Assembly (NCBI GenBank): GCA_021795255.1
Contig: JAJYPQ010000200.1
Location: 1 to 7,009, forward strand
Direction: 5' to 3'
Length of the DNA stretch: 7,009 nucleotides
From: Pseudomonadota bacterium
GTDB taxonomy: Bacteria; Pseudomonadota; Gammaproteobacteria; Acidiferrobacterales; Acidiferrobacteraceae
A program made the translations under genes and the position numbers. The notes under the pieces are model-generated. The model did not search any database. It was not told the origin of the DNA and saw nothing but the letters and a program-made list of their open reading frames with translations. Below are positions 1 to 6,091 of the stretch, piece after piece (within the stretch, counting starts at the first letter, position 1; each line of letters opens with the position of its first letter).

Positions 1-117
1 GAGGCACAAAACGAAGCCCATCGGGGCGCAGAACGGTGCGTTTGGACGTTCCGCTCTGGCCAAATCTGGATTCTGAACCATGCGGTCGTCGAAATAATGG
101 GTTAGATCAGACGTTCC

Positions 118-765
118 TTAGTCAGGCGTCCGGGGGTCGGAAGGCGAGGCGCCCAGAAGCGTTGCGACCTCGCGCGCGGAGGCGCGGTGCATGGGACGTC
201 CGTCGACGGGCGAAAGCGGGAGCTCGCGTATGGCCTCAGGGCTTAACACGTATAAGGCAAAGGGCGTATCCCCGGCCACGAATCGAAATACCGGGACTTG
301 CGCCACCCGGTCGCCGTTGTAACGAAGTCGGCGGTCTTCGATGTCAAAAGGGATGTCCTGTCCCGCGAGAAACAGGCCGATCTCCTCGGGGCTCGCTGTA
401 AGGTGGAGCTGAACCTCGGAGAACCGCGTCGCAGTCCCGCTTAAGACCTCCCCTACGAGTTTCGGCGCAAAGTCGTGGAGCAGGGCCATGGCCTCGAGCG
501 CATCTTCGCGAAGCGCGCGGACGGTTTGCGGCCACTCATGGTGGAAAAGTTCGAGATGTTGTTTGAGCGCCGCCTCGATCTCGGTGTTCGCGGGCCAATT
601 TTTGTCCTCCGGGAGGCTCAAACGATGGGCGGCCTTGCGTTTGGCGCTTTGGTAATCGCGCACCCCCTCTTCTGCCATGATGCGGGCCGCCTCCACGATG
701 ATCTTTTGGCGTACCACGGCCTCGGACTTACGGCCGGTCGATGCCCTGCGGATATGTCGCCCCAT
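118..765 (-). CDS. Uncharacterised conserved-type protein, 215 aa, translationally coupled to mrcA
   Basis: I do not recognise this protein with certainty. The reading frame runs from an ATG (763-765) to a TAA (118-120). The ATG directly follows the mrcA stop codon with no gap, and there is no clear Shine-Dalgarno sequence before it, so co-transcription and translation by coupling from mrcA are likely. Visible parts: a basic N-terminus (about residues 1-20); a helix at about 20-35 (KIIVEAARIMAEEG) resembling the first helix of TetR-family regulators, but with no convincing helix-turn-helix after it; a charged helical stretch to about 95; then a mixed alpha/beta part. Residues 106-122 (GEVLSGTATRFSEVQLHL region) loosely resemble the minimal nucleotidyltransferase signature, a glycine loop followed by S-D-hydrophobic-D, but with Glu117 and Gln119 in place of the acidic pair. 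There is no signal peptide or membrane segment, so it is probably cytoplasmic. That this is a real gene is well supported by its clean coupling to mrcA; any function is inference. Confidence 0.82.
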   Translation of the reverse strand: MGRHIRRASTGRKSEAVVRQKIIVEAARIMAEEGVRDYQSAKRKAAHRLSLPEDKNWPANTEIEAALKQHLELFHHEWPQTVRALREDALEAMALLHDFAPKLVGEVLSGTATRFSEVQLHLTASPEEIGLFLAGQDIPFDIEDRRLRYNGDRVAQVPVFRFVAGDTPFALYVLSPEAIRELPLSPVDGRPMHRASAREVATLLGASPSDPRTPD

Positions 766-3177
766 TTAGAAGAGCCCGCTGCTACGCACGTTTTGGGCTG
801 GGAGTGGTACCGGCGGCCCCTCGCCGGCGGCGGTTTTGCCCGGCACCGTCCCCTTGATGAAGTACTCGCGCATGGCCTCCGGATTCGAGGGGCTACAGAG
901 CAGCCCCGTACGGCGGTTAATGGTGGCGGTCACGATCCCTTTGGGGACGGGGAAGGGTGTATCCGGGCGGCCCGCCAAGACCGCGCCCATGTATTGAACC
1001 CAGATTGGCAAAGCGGCGTGGGCGCCGACCTCGTAGCGGCCAAGCGATTTGGGCACCGGGAACCCCATCCACGCGGTGGTTTCAAGATAAGGACTGAATC
1101 CCGAGAACCAGGCGTTGCGCTCGTGGTTCGACGTGCCCGTTTTACCGGCGATATCCACACGCTTTAAGGACAAAGCGAGTTGGCCGGTTCCGGACCGGAT
1201 CACGCTTTCCATCATACTGGTCATAATGAAGGCATTTTGCGGGCTTATGGCCTGGAAGGCGTAATGCGGATTGCCGACGTTCGCTGTCGGGATGCCGCCT
1301 ACGGGAGGGACCGTCACCGGCGTTGCGTGCCAGACGACCTTACCGGTCTCGTTGACGATCTTGCGGATGAAATACGGGCGCACCCGATAGCCGCCATTGG
1401 CGAACACTGTGTAGCCGCGGGCCATCTCCAAGGGGGTAAGCGTCGCGCTGCCCAGGACCAAAGAGAGGCTATGGGGCAGCTCGGAGGCCCGAAATCCAAA
1501 ACGCTTGGCGTACTGGATGGCGTATCGGATGCCGATCGCGCGGAGTATCCGGATCGACACGAGATTGATGGATTGGGCGAGACCGACACGCATGCGCGTA
1601 AGCCCACGGAAATGCTCGGAATAGTTATGTGGCCGCCATAACTCGCCGTGCGCGCCGCTTAAGGCCACGATGGGTGCACCGCTAAAAAGGCTCGCGGCGG
1701 TGAAGCCCTTGGCGATGGCCGCCGAGTAGACGAACGGTTTGAAGCTCGACCCGGGCTGACGGTGGGCCTGGGTCACGCAGTTGAAATTGTCGTGATAGAA
1801 GTCGAAGCCTCCTACGAGGGCCGCGATCGAGCCGTCGGTGGGCCGCAGCGACACAAGTGCCGCGTAGGGGCGCGGGATCTCGGCCAAGGCCCATTGTTTG
1901 GGACCCTGGTGTTGGAGGTAGATGACATCACCGACTGCGAGAATATCGCGGGCCTGTTGGGGCGCCGGGCCCTCGGCGTTTACATTGATAAAGGGGGCCG
2001 CCCATGACAAGCCCGCCCAGCCTACGCGGACCTGCTGACGGTCCAGGTCATAGGCTTGAATGGAACGGTAGCCCACGTGGAGAACGATCGCCGGGACCAG
2101 CCCTCCTACGGTTGTGTAGTGACGCAAATCCCGATCAAGGCGATGCGTGCTTGTTTGGTCGTTGATCGCGAGCACCGCGGTCGGGCCGTAGTAGCCATGG
2201 CGCCTATTGTAGGCCAGGAGCCCGTCTCGGACCGCCTGGTCGGCCGCGATCTGCTCTTTTGCGCCCAGGGTGGTGTAGACCCGGTAGCCGCCATCGTAGG
2301 TTTTCTTGCGACCGAAGTGCTTGACCATATACTCGCGCACCATCTCCGCGACATAGCCCGCGTGGACATGGTAATGGATCATATGGGCGCGGGTAGCGAC
2401 CGGCGAGGCGTTCGCCGCCCGGTACTGGGACGCGCTGATGTAACCCAGGGTCCGCAGGCGCTTGAGTACATATTGGCGGCGCGCCCGGGCGTTCTTTGGG
2501 TGATCGATGGGATTATCGAGCGATGGCGCTTGCGGCAGCCCCGCCAGCATCGCCAATTGGGGTAGCGTCAGTCGTTTGAGCGACTTTCCGTAATAGATGT
2601 GGGCGGCGGCCTCGAAGCCGTAGGCATGGTTGCCGAGGAAGATCTTATTCAGGTAGAGCTGGAGGATCTGCTTTTTACTGAGCTCGCGGGCGATCTTAAA
2701 GGCGAGCAAGACCTCGCGAATCTTGCGCGTAAAGGTCTTGCGCGGACTCAGGAAGTAGTTGCGCGCGACCTGCATGGTGATGGTACTGGCGCCTTGGGCC
2801 TTGCGGCCGGTCAGGATATCGACCCAGGCGGCGCGGGCGATCCCGAGGATATCGATCCCCGGGTTGGTATAAAACGAGCTGTCCTCGGCTGCGAGGACCG
2901 CATGGATCAAGGTCGGGGGGACTTGGCGGAGGGTGATCGGCATACGCTCCTCATTGCCGAATTCGGCAATGAGCTTGCCGTGCCGGGTCAGGACCTGAAG
3001 TGGCGCCTTAAGCCGTTTTTGCATGATATTGTGGACCGATGGCAGGGTGGGCGCTATAACTAGCGCTGTGACGCCTGCCACCAGGACGCCGGCCGCGAAA
3101 AAACCGAAGAAAACGAGCAGCAACCGGAATCCGGTCCGGCGCTTTAAGGGGACGCCGGGCGTGTTCGAAGAGTCCAT
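766..3177 (-). CDS. mrcA: Penicillin-binding protein 1A, bifunctional peptidoglycan glycosyltransferase/transpeptidase
   Basis: A class A PBP of 803 residues, close to the usual 800-850, also called ponA. It polymerises lipid II into glycan strands and cross-links the stem peptides on the periplasmic face of the inner membrane. Residues 1-17 are a basic cytoplasmic tail and about 18-42 a signal anchor. The GT51 glycosyltransferase domain follows at about 60-235: motif 1 carries the catalytic Glu98 in E98-D99, motif 2 is GASTITMQ (129-136), then KIRE (152-155) and QLYLNKIFLG (173-182). About 315-430 matches the OB-like insert of PBP1A proteins. The transpeptidase domain has S477-S-F-K480 (catalytic Ser477), S536-I-N538 and K679-T-G681. 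All transpeptidase motifs are intact. Odd point: motif 1 has Asn105 where the family usually has His. The ATG at 3175-3177 has a weak ribosome site but is followed at once by the expected tail and anchor. It diverges from pilM, as in other gammaproteobacteria. Confidence 0.97.
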   Translation of the reverse strand: MDSSNTPGVPLKRRTGFRLLLVFFGFFAAGVLVAGVTALVIAPTLPSVHNIMQKRLKAPLQVLTRHGKLIAEFGNEERMPITLRQVPPTLIHAVLAAEDSSFYTNPGIDILGIARAAWVDILTGRKAQGASTITMQVARNYFLSPRKTFTRKIREVLLAFKIARELSKKQILQLYLNKIFLGNHAYGFEAAAHIYYGKSLKRLTLPQLAMLAGLPQAPSLDNPIDHPKNARARRQYVLKRLRTLGYISASQYRAANASPVATRAHMIHYHVHAGYVAEMVREYMVKHFGRKKTYDGGYRVYTTLGAKEQIAADQAVRDGLLAYNRRHGYYGPTAVLAINDQTSTHRLDRDLRHYTTVGGLVPAIVLHVGYRSIQAYDLDRQQVRVGWAGLSWAAPFINVNAEGPAPQQARDILAVGDVIYLQHQGPKQWALAEIPRPYAALVSLRPTDGSIAALVGGFDFYHDNFNCVTQAHRQPGSSFKPFVYSAAIAKGFTAASLFSGAPIVALSGAHGELWRPHNYSEHFRGLTRMRVGLAQSINLVSIRILRAIGIRYAIQYAKRFGFRASELPHSLSLVLGSATLTPLEMARGYTVFANGGYRVRPYFIRKIVNETGKVVWHATPVTVPPVGGIPTANVGNPHYAFQAISPQNAFIMTSMMESVIRSGTGQLALSLKRVDIAGKTGTSNHERNAWFSGFSPYLETTAWMGFPVPKSLGRYEVGAHAALPIWVQYMGAVLAGRPDTPFPVPKGIVTATINRRTGLLCSPSNPEAMREYFIKGTVPGKTAAGEGPPVPLPAQNVRSSGLF
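2950..2973. repeat. 24-bp perfect palindrome inside mrcA
   Basis: The half-site CTCATTGCCGAA is followed immediately by its exact reverse complement, with GAATTC at the centre. It covers exactly eight codons of mrcA (Leu69 to Glu76, LIAEFGNE), between the membrane anchor and the glycosyltransferase domain. It could be a hairpin or cruciform in DNA or mRNA, or a site for a dimeric protein, or chance; only the sequence symmetry itself is certain. Confidence 0.9.
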
Positions 3178-3204
3178 AGTTTCTCAATCCGCAGGGTTAT
3201 GGTG

Positions 3205-3233
3205 AGTATAAGGGGAAACGTCCCGAGCCCCAA
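3205..3233 (-). promoter_or_regulatory. Predicted sigma70-type promoter of mrcA
   Basis: Read on the minus strand, the -35 element is TTGGGG (3228-3233) and the -10 element TATACT (3205-3210), with a 17-base spacer. The -10 matches consensus at five of six positions and the -35 at three. Transcription would start near 3198, giving mrcA a leader of only about 20 bases. The call rests on sequence match and on its position in the divergent gap. Confidence 0.55.
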
Positions 3234-3238
3234 ACCAT

Positions 3239-3268
3239 TTGTCATTGCGCCGTTTTGTGATCTATAGT
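3239..3268 (+). promoter_or_regulatory. Predicted sigma70-type promoter of the pilMNOPQ operon
   Basis: The -35 element TTGTCA (3239-3244) and -10 element TATAGT (3263-3268) each match consensus at five of six positions, with an 18-base spacer. A start near 3275 would give pilM a leader of about 54 bases. No sigma54-type GG-N10-GC pair is evident in the gap, so this looks like a housekeeping promoter. The -35 box lies 5 bases from the outward-facing -35 box of mrcA. Confidence 0.6.
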
Positions 3269-3315
3269 TCAAGGAAGCTCATCTAAAGAGCGATCTACCG
3301 GGCATAAGTTCCGGA

Positions 3316-3331
3316 AAAAGGGAGGAATTTG
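3316..3331 (+). promoter_or_regulatory. Ribosome binding site and TTG start of pilM
   Basis: A strong Shine-Dalgarno core GGAGG (3321-3325, inside an AAAAGGGAGG run) precedes a TTG codon at 3329-3331 by only 3 bases. No in-frame ATG or GTG fits nearby. The TTG start leaves 12 residues before the conserved GLDIS motif, as expected for PilM. A CTG at 3335, 9 bases from the core, is the only close alternative and would remove just two residues. Confidence 0.7.
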
Positions 3332-4393
3332 GATCTGCCGGGCCGTAAAAAACAACCGCTGGTCGGTTTAGATATCAGTACCTCATCGATCAAAGTTCTG
3401 GAATTGAGCTCGAGCCAGAACCAATATCGTGTGGAACGCTATGCCGTTGAGCCCCTGCCGCAAAACGCTATGGTTGAGCGTGCCATAGCCGATATCGAAC
3501 AGGTGGCAGCGACCGTGGATCGGGCGATGAAGCGGTCCGGGACTCGGTTGCGACACGTCGCGGTTTCGATCCCGGCGAGTCAGGCGATATGCAAATCGGT
3601 GCGCATGCCATCGGCGCTCACCGAGGCGGAACTGCAGACCCAGATCGAGATGGAGGCCGAACACTACATCCCCTATCCGCTAAACGAGGTCAATTTGGAT
3701 TTCCAGGTGATAGGGCCGGCGGAAGACAATGCCGAAGAGGTCGAGGTCCTTATCGCCGCGTGCCGTAAAGAGGTCGTTGACGATTATCTCGCGGTTATCC
3801 AGACCCATGGTTACCAAGCCTTGATCGTCGATCTCGAGACCTACGCGATGGAAAACGCCTACACGCTCATTGCCGAGCATATGGCGGGCGGCGGGATGGA
3901 GAAGACGGTCGCGATCTACGATATCGGTGCGACCAGCATGACCCTGAACGTGATGCATAGTAACCGCTCGGTCTACAGCCGGTCGCATAGCTTCGGCGGC
4001 CGCCAGCTGACGGAGGAAATCCAGCGCCGTTACGGTTTGTCCTACGAGGAGGCGGGCCTCGCCAAAAAACAAGGGGGCTTGCCGGACAACTACCAGGCGG
4101 AGGTTTTGCGACCGTTTATGGAGGCCCTCTGCCAGGAGGTCATGCGCGCCCTGCAGTTCTTCTATTCGTCCAGCCCTTTCAATAAGGTTGATCTCGTGCT
4201 GCTTGCTGGGGGGTGTGCCCAAATCGCCGGTATCGACAAATTGCTGACGAGCCGTATTGGCGTGCCTGTGGCCATTGCCAACCCCTTTTCGAGCATGGCC
4301 CTGGCTGGGCGGGTGAAACCGCAGCTGTTCGTCAATGAGACGCCCTCTCTCATGGTCGCGTGCGGCTTGGCGCTACGGAGCTTCTATCTATGA
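3329..4393 (+). CDS. pilM: Type IV pilus assembly protein PilM, actin-like ATPase-fold
   Basis: PilM (354 residues, typical length) is a cytoplasmic protein of the FtsA/MreB actin fold. It binds the cytoplasmic N-terminal NLLPWR tail of PilN and so ties the pilus motor side to the inner-membrane alignment complex. Visible motifs: a phosphate-1-type loop GLDISTSSIK (13-22), a second phosphate loop YDIGATSMTL (197-206), an adenosine-type motif LLAGGCAQIAGI (291-302), and the C-terminal ACGLALRSF (344-352), a recognisable PilM ending. The IPYPLNEVNLDFQV stretch (114-127) is also characteristic. There is no signal peptide or membrane segment. It is the first gene of the operon, starts at TTG, and its TGA stop overlaps the pilN start as ATGA. 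That it binds nucleotide is family knowledge; the motifs here look intact. Confidence 0.96.
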   Translation: MDLPGRKKQPLVGLDISTSSIKVLELSSSQNQYRVERYAVEPLPQNAMVERAIADIEQVAATVDRAMKRSGTRLRHVAVSIPASQAICKSVRMPSALTEAELQTQIEMEAEHYIPYPLNEVNLDFQVIGPAEDNAEEVEVLIAACRKEVVDDYLAVIQTHGYQALIVDLETYAMENAYTLIAEHMAGGGMEKTVAIYDIGATSMTLNVMHSNRSVYSRSHSFGGRQLTEEIQRRYGLSYEEAGLAKKQGGLPDNYQAEVLRPFMEALCQEVMRALQFFYSSSPFNKVDLVLLAGGCAQIAGIDKLLTSRIGVPVAIANPFSSMALAGRVKPQLFVNETPSLMVACGLALRSFYL

Positions 4394-4965
4394 TGCGCCT
4401 TAATCTCTTGCCGTGGCGCGAACAACGACGCAAGGAACTCGACCAGCGCCTGATGCGCCAGGCCGGCCTAGCCTGGGTCGGCGTCCTTGTCGTACTCCTT
4501 TATGCCCATATGCAGTTGGCGAGCATCATTTCCCACCAGCAGGCGCGGAACAGTTATCTGCAACAGCAGATCGCGCTCATGAGTTCAAAGATCCAAAAGA
4601 TCGCGGCCATAAAAAAGGCGCGAGCCGCGCTGCTCGCACGTATGCACGTCATTCAGACCCTGCAAATGGATCGCATGCAAATCGTCCGGGTTTTCAACAA
4701 TCTCGTGAGCGCGGTGCCGGCAGGCGTCTACCTTACGTCGTTTGGGCAGGCAAAGACGACCTTTACGATCTCGGGGGCGGCCCAATCGAACGAGCGCGTG
4801 TCGCAGTTTATGCGCAACTTGGCGGTCTCGCGATCGTTCACAAACCCGATTCTTGACGTGATTACGGTGGTAAAAAGCGGCACCGGACACCTCAGTCTCT
4901 TTACACTCACAGTCCAGGGCAAGATCGTGACGCCCACCAAGAAGCCTATAGCGGGAAGGGGATAG
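4390..4965 (+). CDS. pilN: Type IV pilus inner-membrane assembly protein PilN
   Basis: PilN, 191 residues, is a single-pass inner-membrane protein of the pilus alignment subcomplex. The N-terminus carries the family hallmark NLLPWR (5-10), the segment that docks into PilM in the cytoplasm. A membrane helix spans about 24-45. It is followed by a predicted coiled coil (about 50-95, rich in Gln, Lys and Ala) and a small ferredoxin-like periplasmic domain (about 100-178, VPAGVYLTSF near 109-118) through which PilN pairs with PilO. I chose the ATG at 4390: it overlaps the pilM stop as ATGA, sits 9 bases after a GGAG (4377-4380), and places NLLPWR at the very N-terminus. ATG at 4393 is the close alternative; a longer frame from 4360 would add residues foreign to the family. 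The tail (TPTKKPIAGRG) is probably unstructured. Confidence 0.95.
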   Translation: MMRLNLLPWREQRRKELDQRLMRQAGLAWVGVLVVLLYAHMQLASIISHQQARNSYLQQQIALMSSKIQKIAAIKKARAALLARMHVIQTLQMDRMQIVRVFNNLVSAVPAGVYLTSFGQAKTTFTISGAAQSNERVSQFMRNLAVSRSFTNPILDVITVVKSGTGHLSLFTLTVQGKIVTPTKKPIAGRG

Positions 4966-4967
4966 CC

Positions 4968-5582
4968 GTGGATTGGCAGCAGACTATCGAAGACCTGAAG
5001 GAAGACCTGAAGAGCGTTGATCTCCACAACCTGGCCGCCTCCCCGTACTCGGTCAAGGTGGTGGGCGTCGGCCTGTCGTGCGTGCTGCTTCTCGCCCTCG
5101 GATATTGGTTTTTTCTAGACGGCCAGATTCATACCGACGAAGGCCTTCGTGCCCAGGAGACGGCGCTCAAGCGACAGTTCGTTCAGGAAAAAATGGAGGC
5201 CGAGGATTTACCGGCCTACCAGTTGCAGATGAAACAAATGAAAGTGGTGTTCGGGGGCCTCCTTCAGGAACTGCCCAATACGACGCACATGCCCGAGTTC
5301 GTGACCGAGGTCACGAAGGCTGGCAAGAGCAGCGGCTTGCAGTTTGTGCTTCTGAAGCCCGAGGGCGAGGTCCCGAAAAACTTCTACGCGGAGCTGCCTA
5401 TTAAGCTGACGGTCGAAGGGACATACGCCCAGCTCGGACATTTTGTAGGCGACATCGCGGCTCTGCCGCGCATCGTAACCCTTGGCGGCGTCAAGGTGGC
5501 GGCCAAGAAAGGGGTTTTGCTCTCCATGTCCATGACTGCCAAGACCTATCGCTATCTAAAGCATCGGGTTATCAAGAAATGA
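4968..5582 (+). CDS. pilO: Type IV pilus inner-membrane assembly protein PilO
   Basis: PilO, 204 residues, is the partner of PilN. It has a short amphipathic cytoplasmic part (1-28), one membrane helix (about 30-50, ending GYWFFLDGQ), a coiled coil (about 55-97) and a periplasmic ferredoxin-like domain. The stretch FYAELPIKLTVEGTYAQLGHFVGDIAALPRIVTL (positions 139-172) is highly characteristic of the family, as is LLQELPNTTHMPEFV (98-112). The GTG start at 4968 lies 2 bases after the pilN stop and 5 bases after an AAGGGGA ribosome site (4956-4962) that is within the end of pilN. The TGA stop overlaps the pilP start as ATGA. By family knowledge PilO also contacts PilP in the periplasm. Confidence 0.96.
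   Translation: MDWQQTIEDLKEDLKSVDLHNLAASPYSVKVVGVGLSCVLLLALGYWFFLDGQIHTDEGLRAQETALKRQFVQEKMEAEDLPAYQLQMKQMKVVFGGLLQELPNTTHMPEFVTEVTKAGKSSGLQFVLLKPEGEVPKNFYAELPIKLTVEGTYAQLGHFVGDIAALPRIVTLGGVKVAAKKGVLLSMSMTAKTYRYLKHRVIKK
5298..5317. repeat. Short inverted repeat in pilO (9-bp arms, 2-base spacer)
   Basis: The arm TTCGTGACC (5298-5306) is followed by GA and its perfect reverse complement (5309-5317). It lies in the coding part for EFVTEVTKA and may simply follow from that repeated Val-Thr wording; no function is claimed. Confidence 0.6.
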
Positions 5583-6076
5583 ACACGCGCCTATCGACGA
5601 CGTGGGTCCTTTGCATGCTACTGGCAGGGTGTTCGGGCGGGGGGGGCATGACGAGTCTCCAGCATTTCGTGGCGACCGCCGATGCCAGCTATCATCCGCC
5701 CGTGAAGCCCGTGCCGAAGATCGTGGCGCCCCATGTCGTGGCCTTCAACATGCACCATCTAATCGACCCGTTCGAGCCCTTCTCGATGCGCTTGTCGGCC
5801 CGGGGCCCCAATCCGAACCTCCACATCCCTAAAGGGCCCCTGCAGCACTATCCCTTGGATGCCCTCCGTGTGGTCGGAACGCTGTCGGCAGGGCATAAAC
5901 TGTGGGCGCTCATTACGACTCCCGATGGCGCCACCCATCGGGCACAAGTAGGGACGGACGTGGGTGAACACTACGGTACCATCGAGCGTATAACGCCGAA
6001 GAAGATCTATATCGTCGAAACCGTTGCGGGTCCGACCGGCTGGGTCAAACAGCCCGTGACCCTAGAAATTAAGTGA
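5579..6076 (+). CDS. pilP: Type IV pilus assembly lipoprotein PilP
   Basis: PilP, 165 residues, is a lipoprotein linking PilN/PilO in the inner membrane to the periplasmic N-terminal part of the secretin PilQ. The lipoprotein signal ends in the lipobox L15-A-G-C18, so mature PilP starts at Cys18, followed by Ser and a glycine stretch. A flexible linker (about 24-85, Pro- and His-rich) includes the segment that in the family binds PilNO. A beta-sandwich homology domain follows (about 86-165) with the typical KGPLQHYPLDALRVVGTL (85-102), TPDGATHRAQVGTDVG and the GWVKQPVTLEI end. The ATG overlaps the pilO stop as ATGA; there is no strong ribosome site, so coupled translation is likely. Two stop codons in a row (TGA TAA, 6074-6079) end it. 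A G8 run (5639-5646) encodes Gly21-Gly23 and could be prone to slippage. Confidence 0.95.
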   Translation: MNTRLSTTWVLCMLLAGCSGGGGMTSLQHFVATADASYHPPVKPVPKIVAPHVVAFNMHHLIDPFEPFSMRLSARGPNPNLHIPKGPLQHYPLDALRVVGTLSAGHKLWALITTPDGATHRAQVGTDVGEHYGTIERITPKKIYIVETVAGPTGWVKQPVTLEIK

Positions 6077-6084
6077 TAAGGGAG
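6077..6084 (+). promoter_or_regulatory. Ribosome binding site of pilQ
   Basis: TAAGGGAG lies 7 bases before the ATG at 6092. Its first three bases also form the second stop codon after pilP. It fixes the pilQ start, which is followed directly by a good signal peptide. Confidence 0.7.
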
Positions 6085-6091
6085 CCCTATC

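Noticed and set aside
7..27. Possible terminator for the mrcA transcript (minus-strand hairpin GCCC-CGAT-GGGC followed by TTCGTTTTGT)
   Set aside because: The stem is only 4 bp and the T-rich tail is interrupted, so it is too weak to call.
475..1167. 230-codon plus-strand open frame opposite the end of mrcA and the start of the next gene
   Set aside because: It is antisense to well-supported coding sequence, crosses the junction of two genes, and its translation shows no domain or sensible composition; such long shadows are normal in GC-rich DNA.
3277..3314. Two small hairpins in the pilM leader (GCTC/GAGC and CCGG/CCGG)
   Set aside because: Stems of 4 bp with 7-9 base loops are expected by chance; no riboswitch or attenuator pattern is visible.
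3680..4222. 180-codon minus-strand open frame opposite pilM
   Set aside because: pilM is unambiguous on the plus strand across this whole stretch, and the antisense product resembles nothing.
4360..4389. Upstream ATG that would lengthen PilN by ten residues
   Set aside because: It lies deep inside pilM and would add residues ahead of the NLLPWR motif, which belongs at the extreme N-terminus; 4390 has better spacing from GGAG and the usual ATGA overlap.
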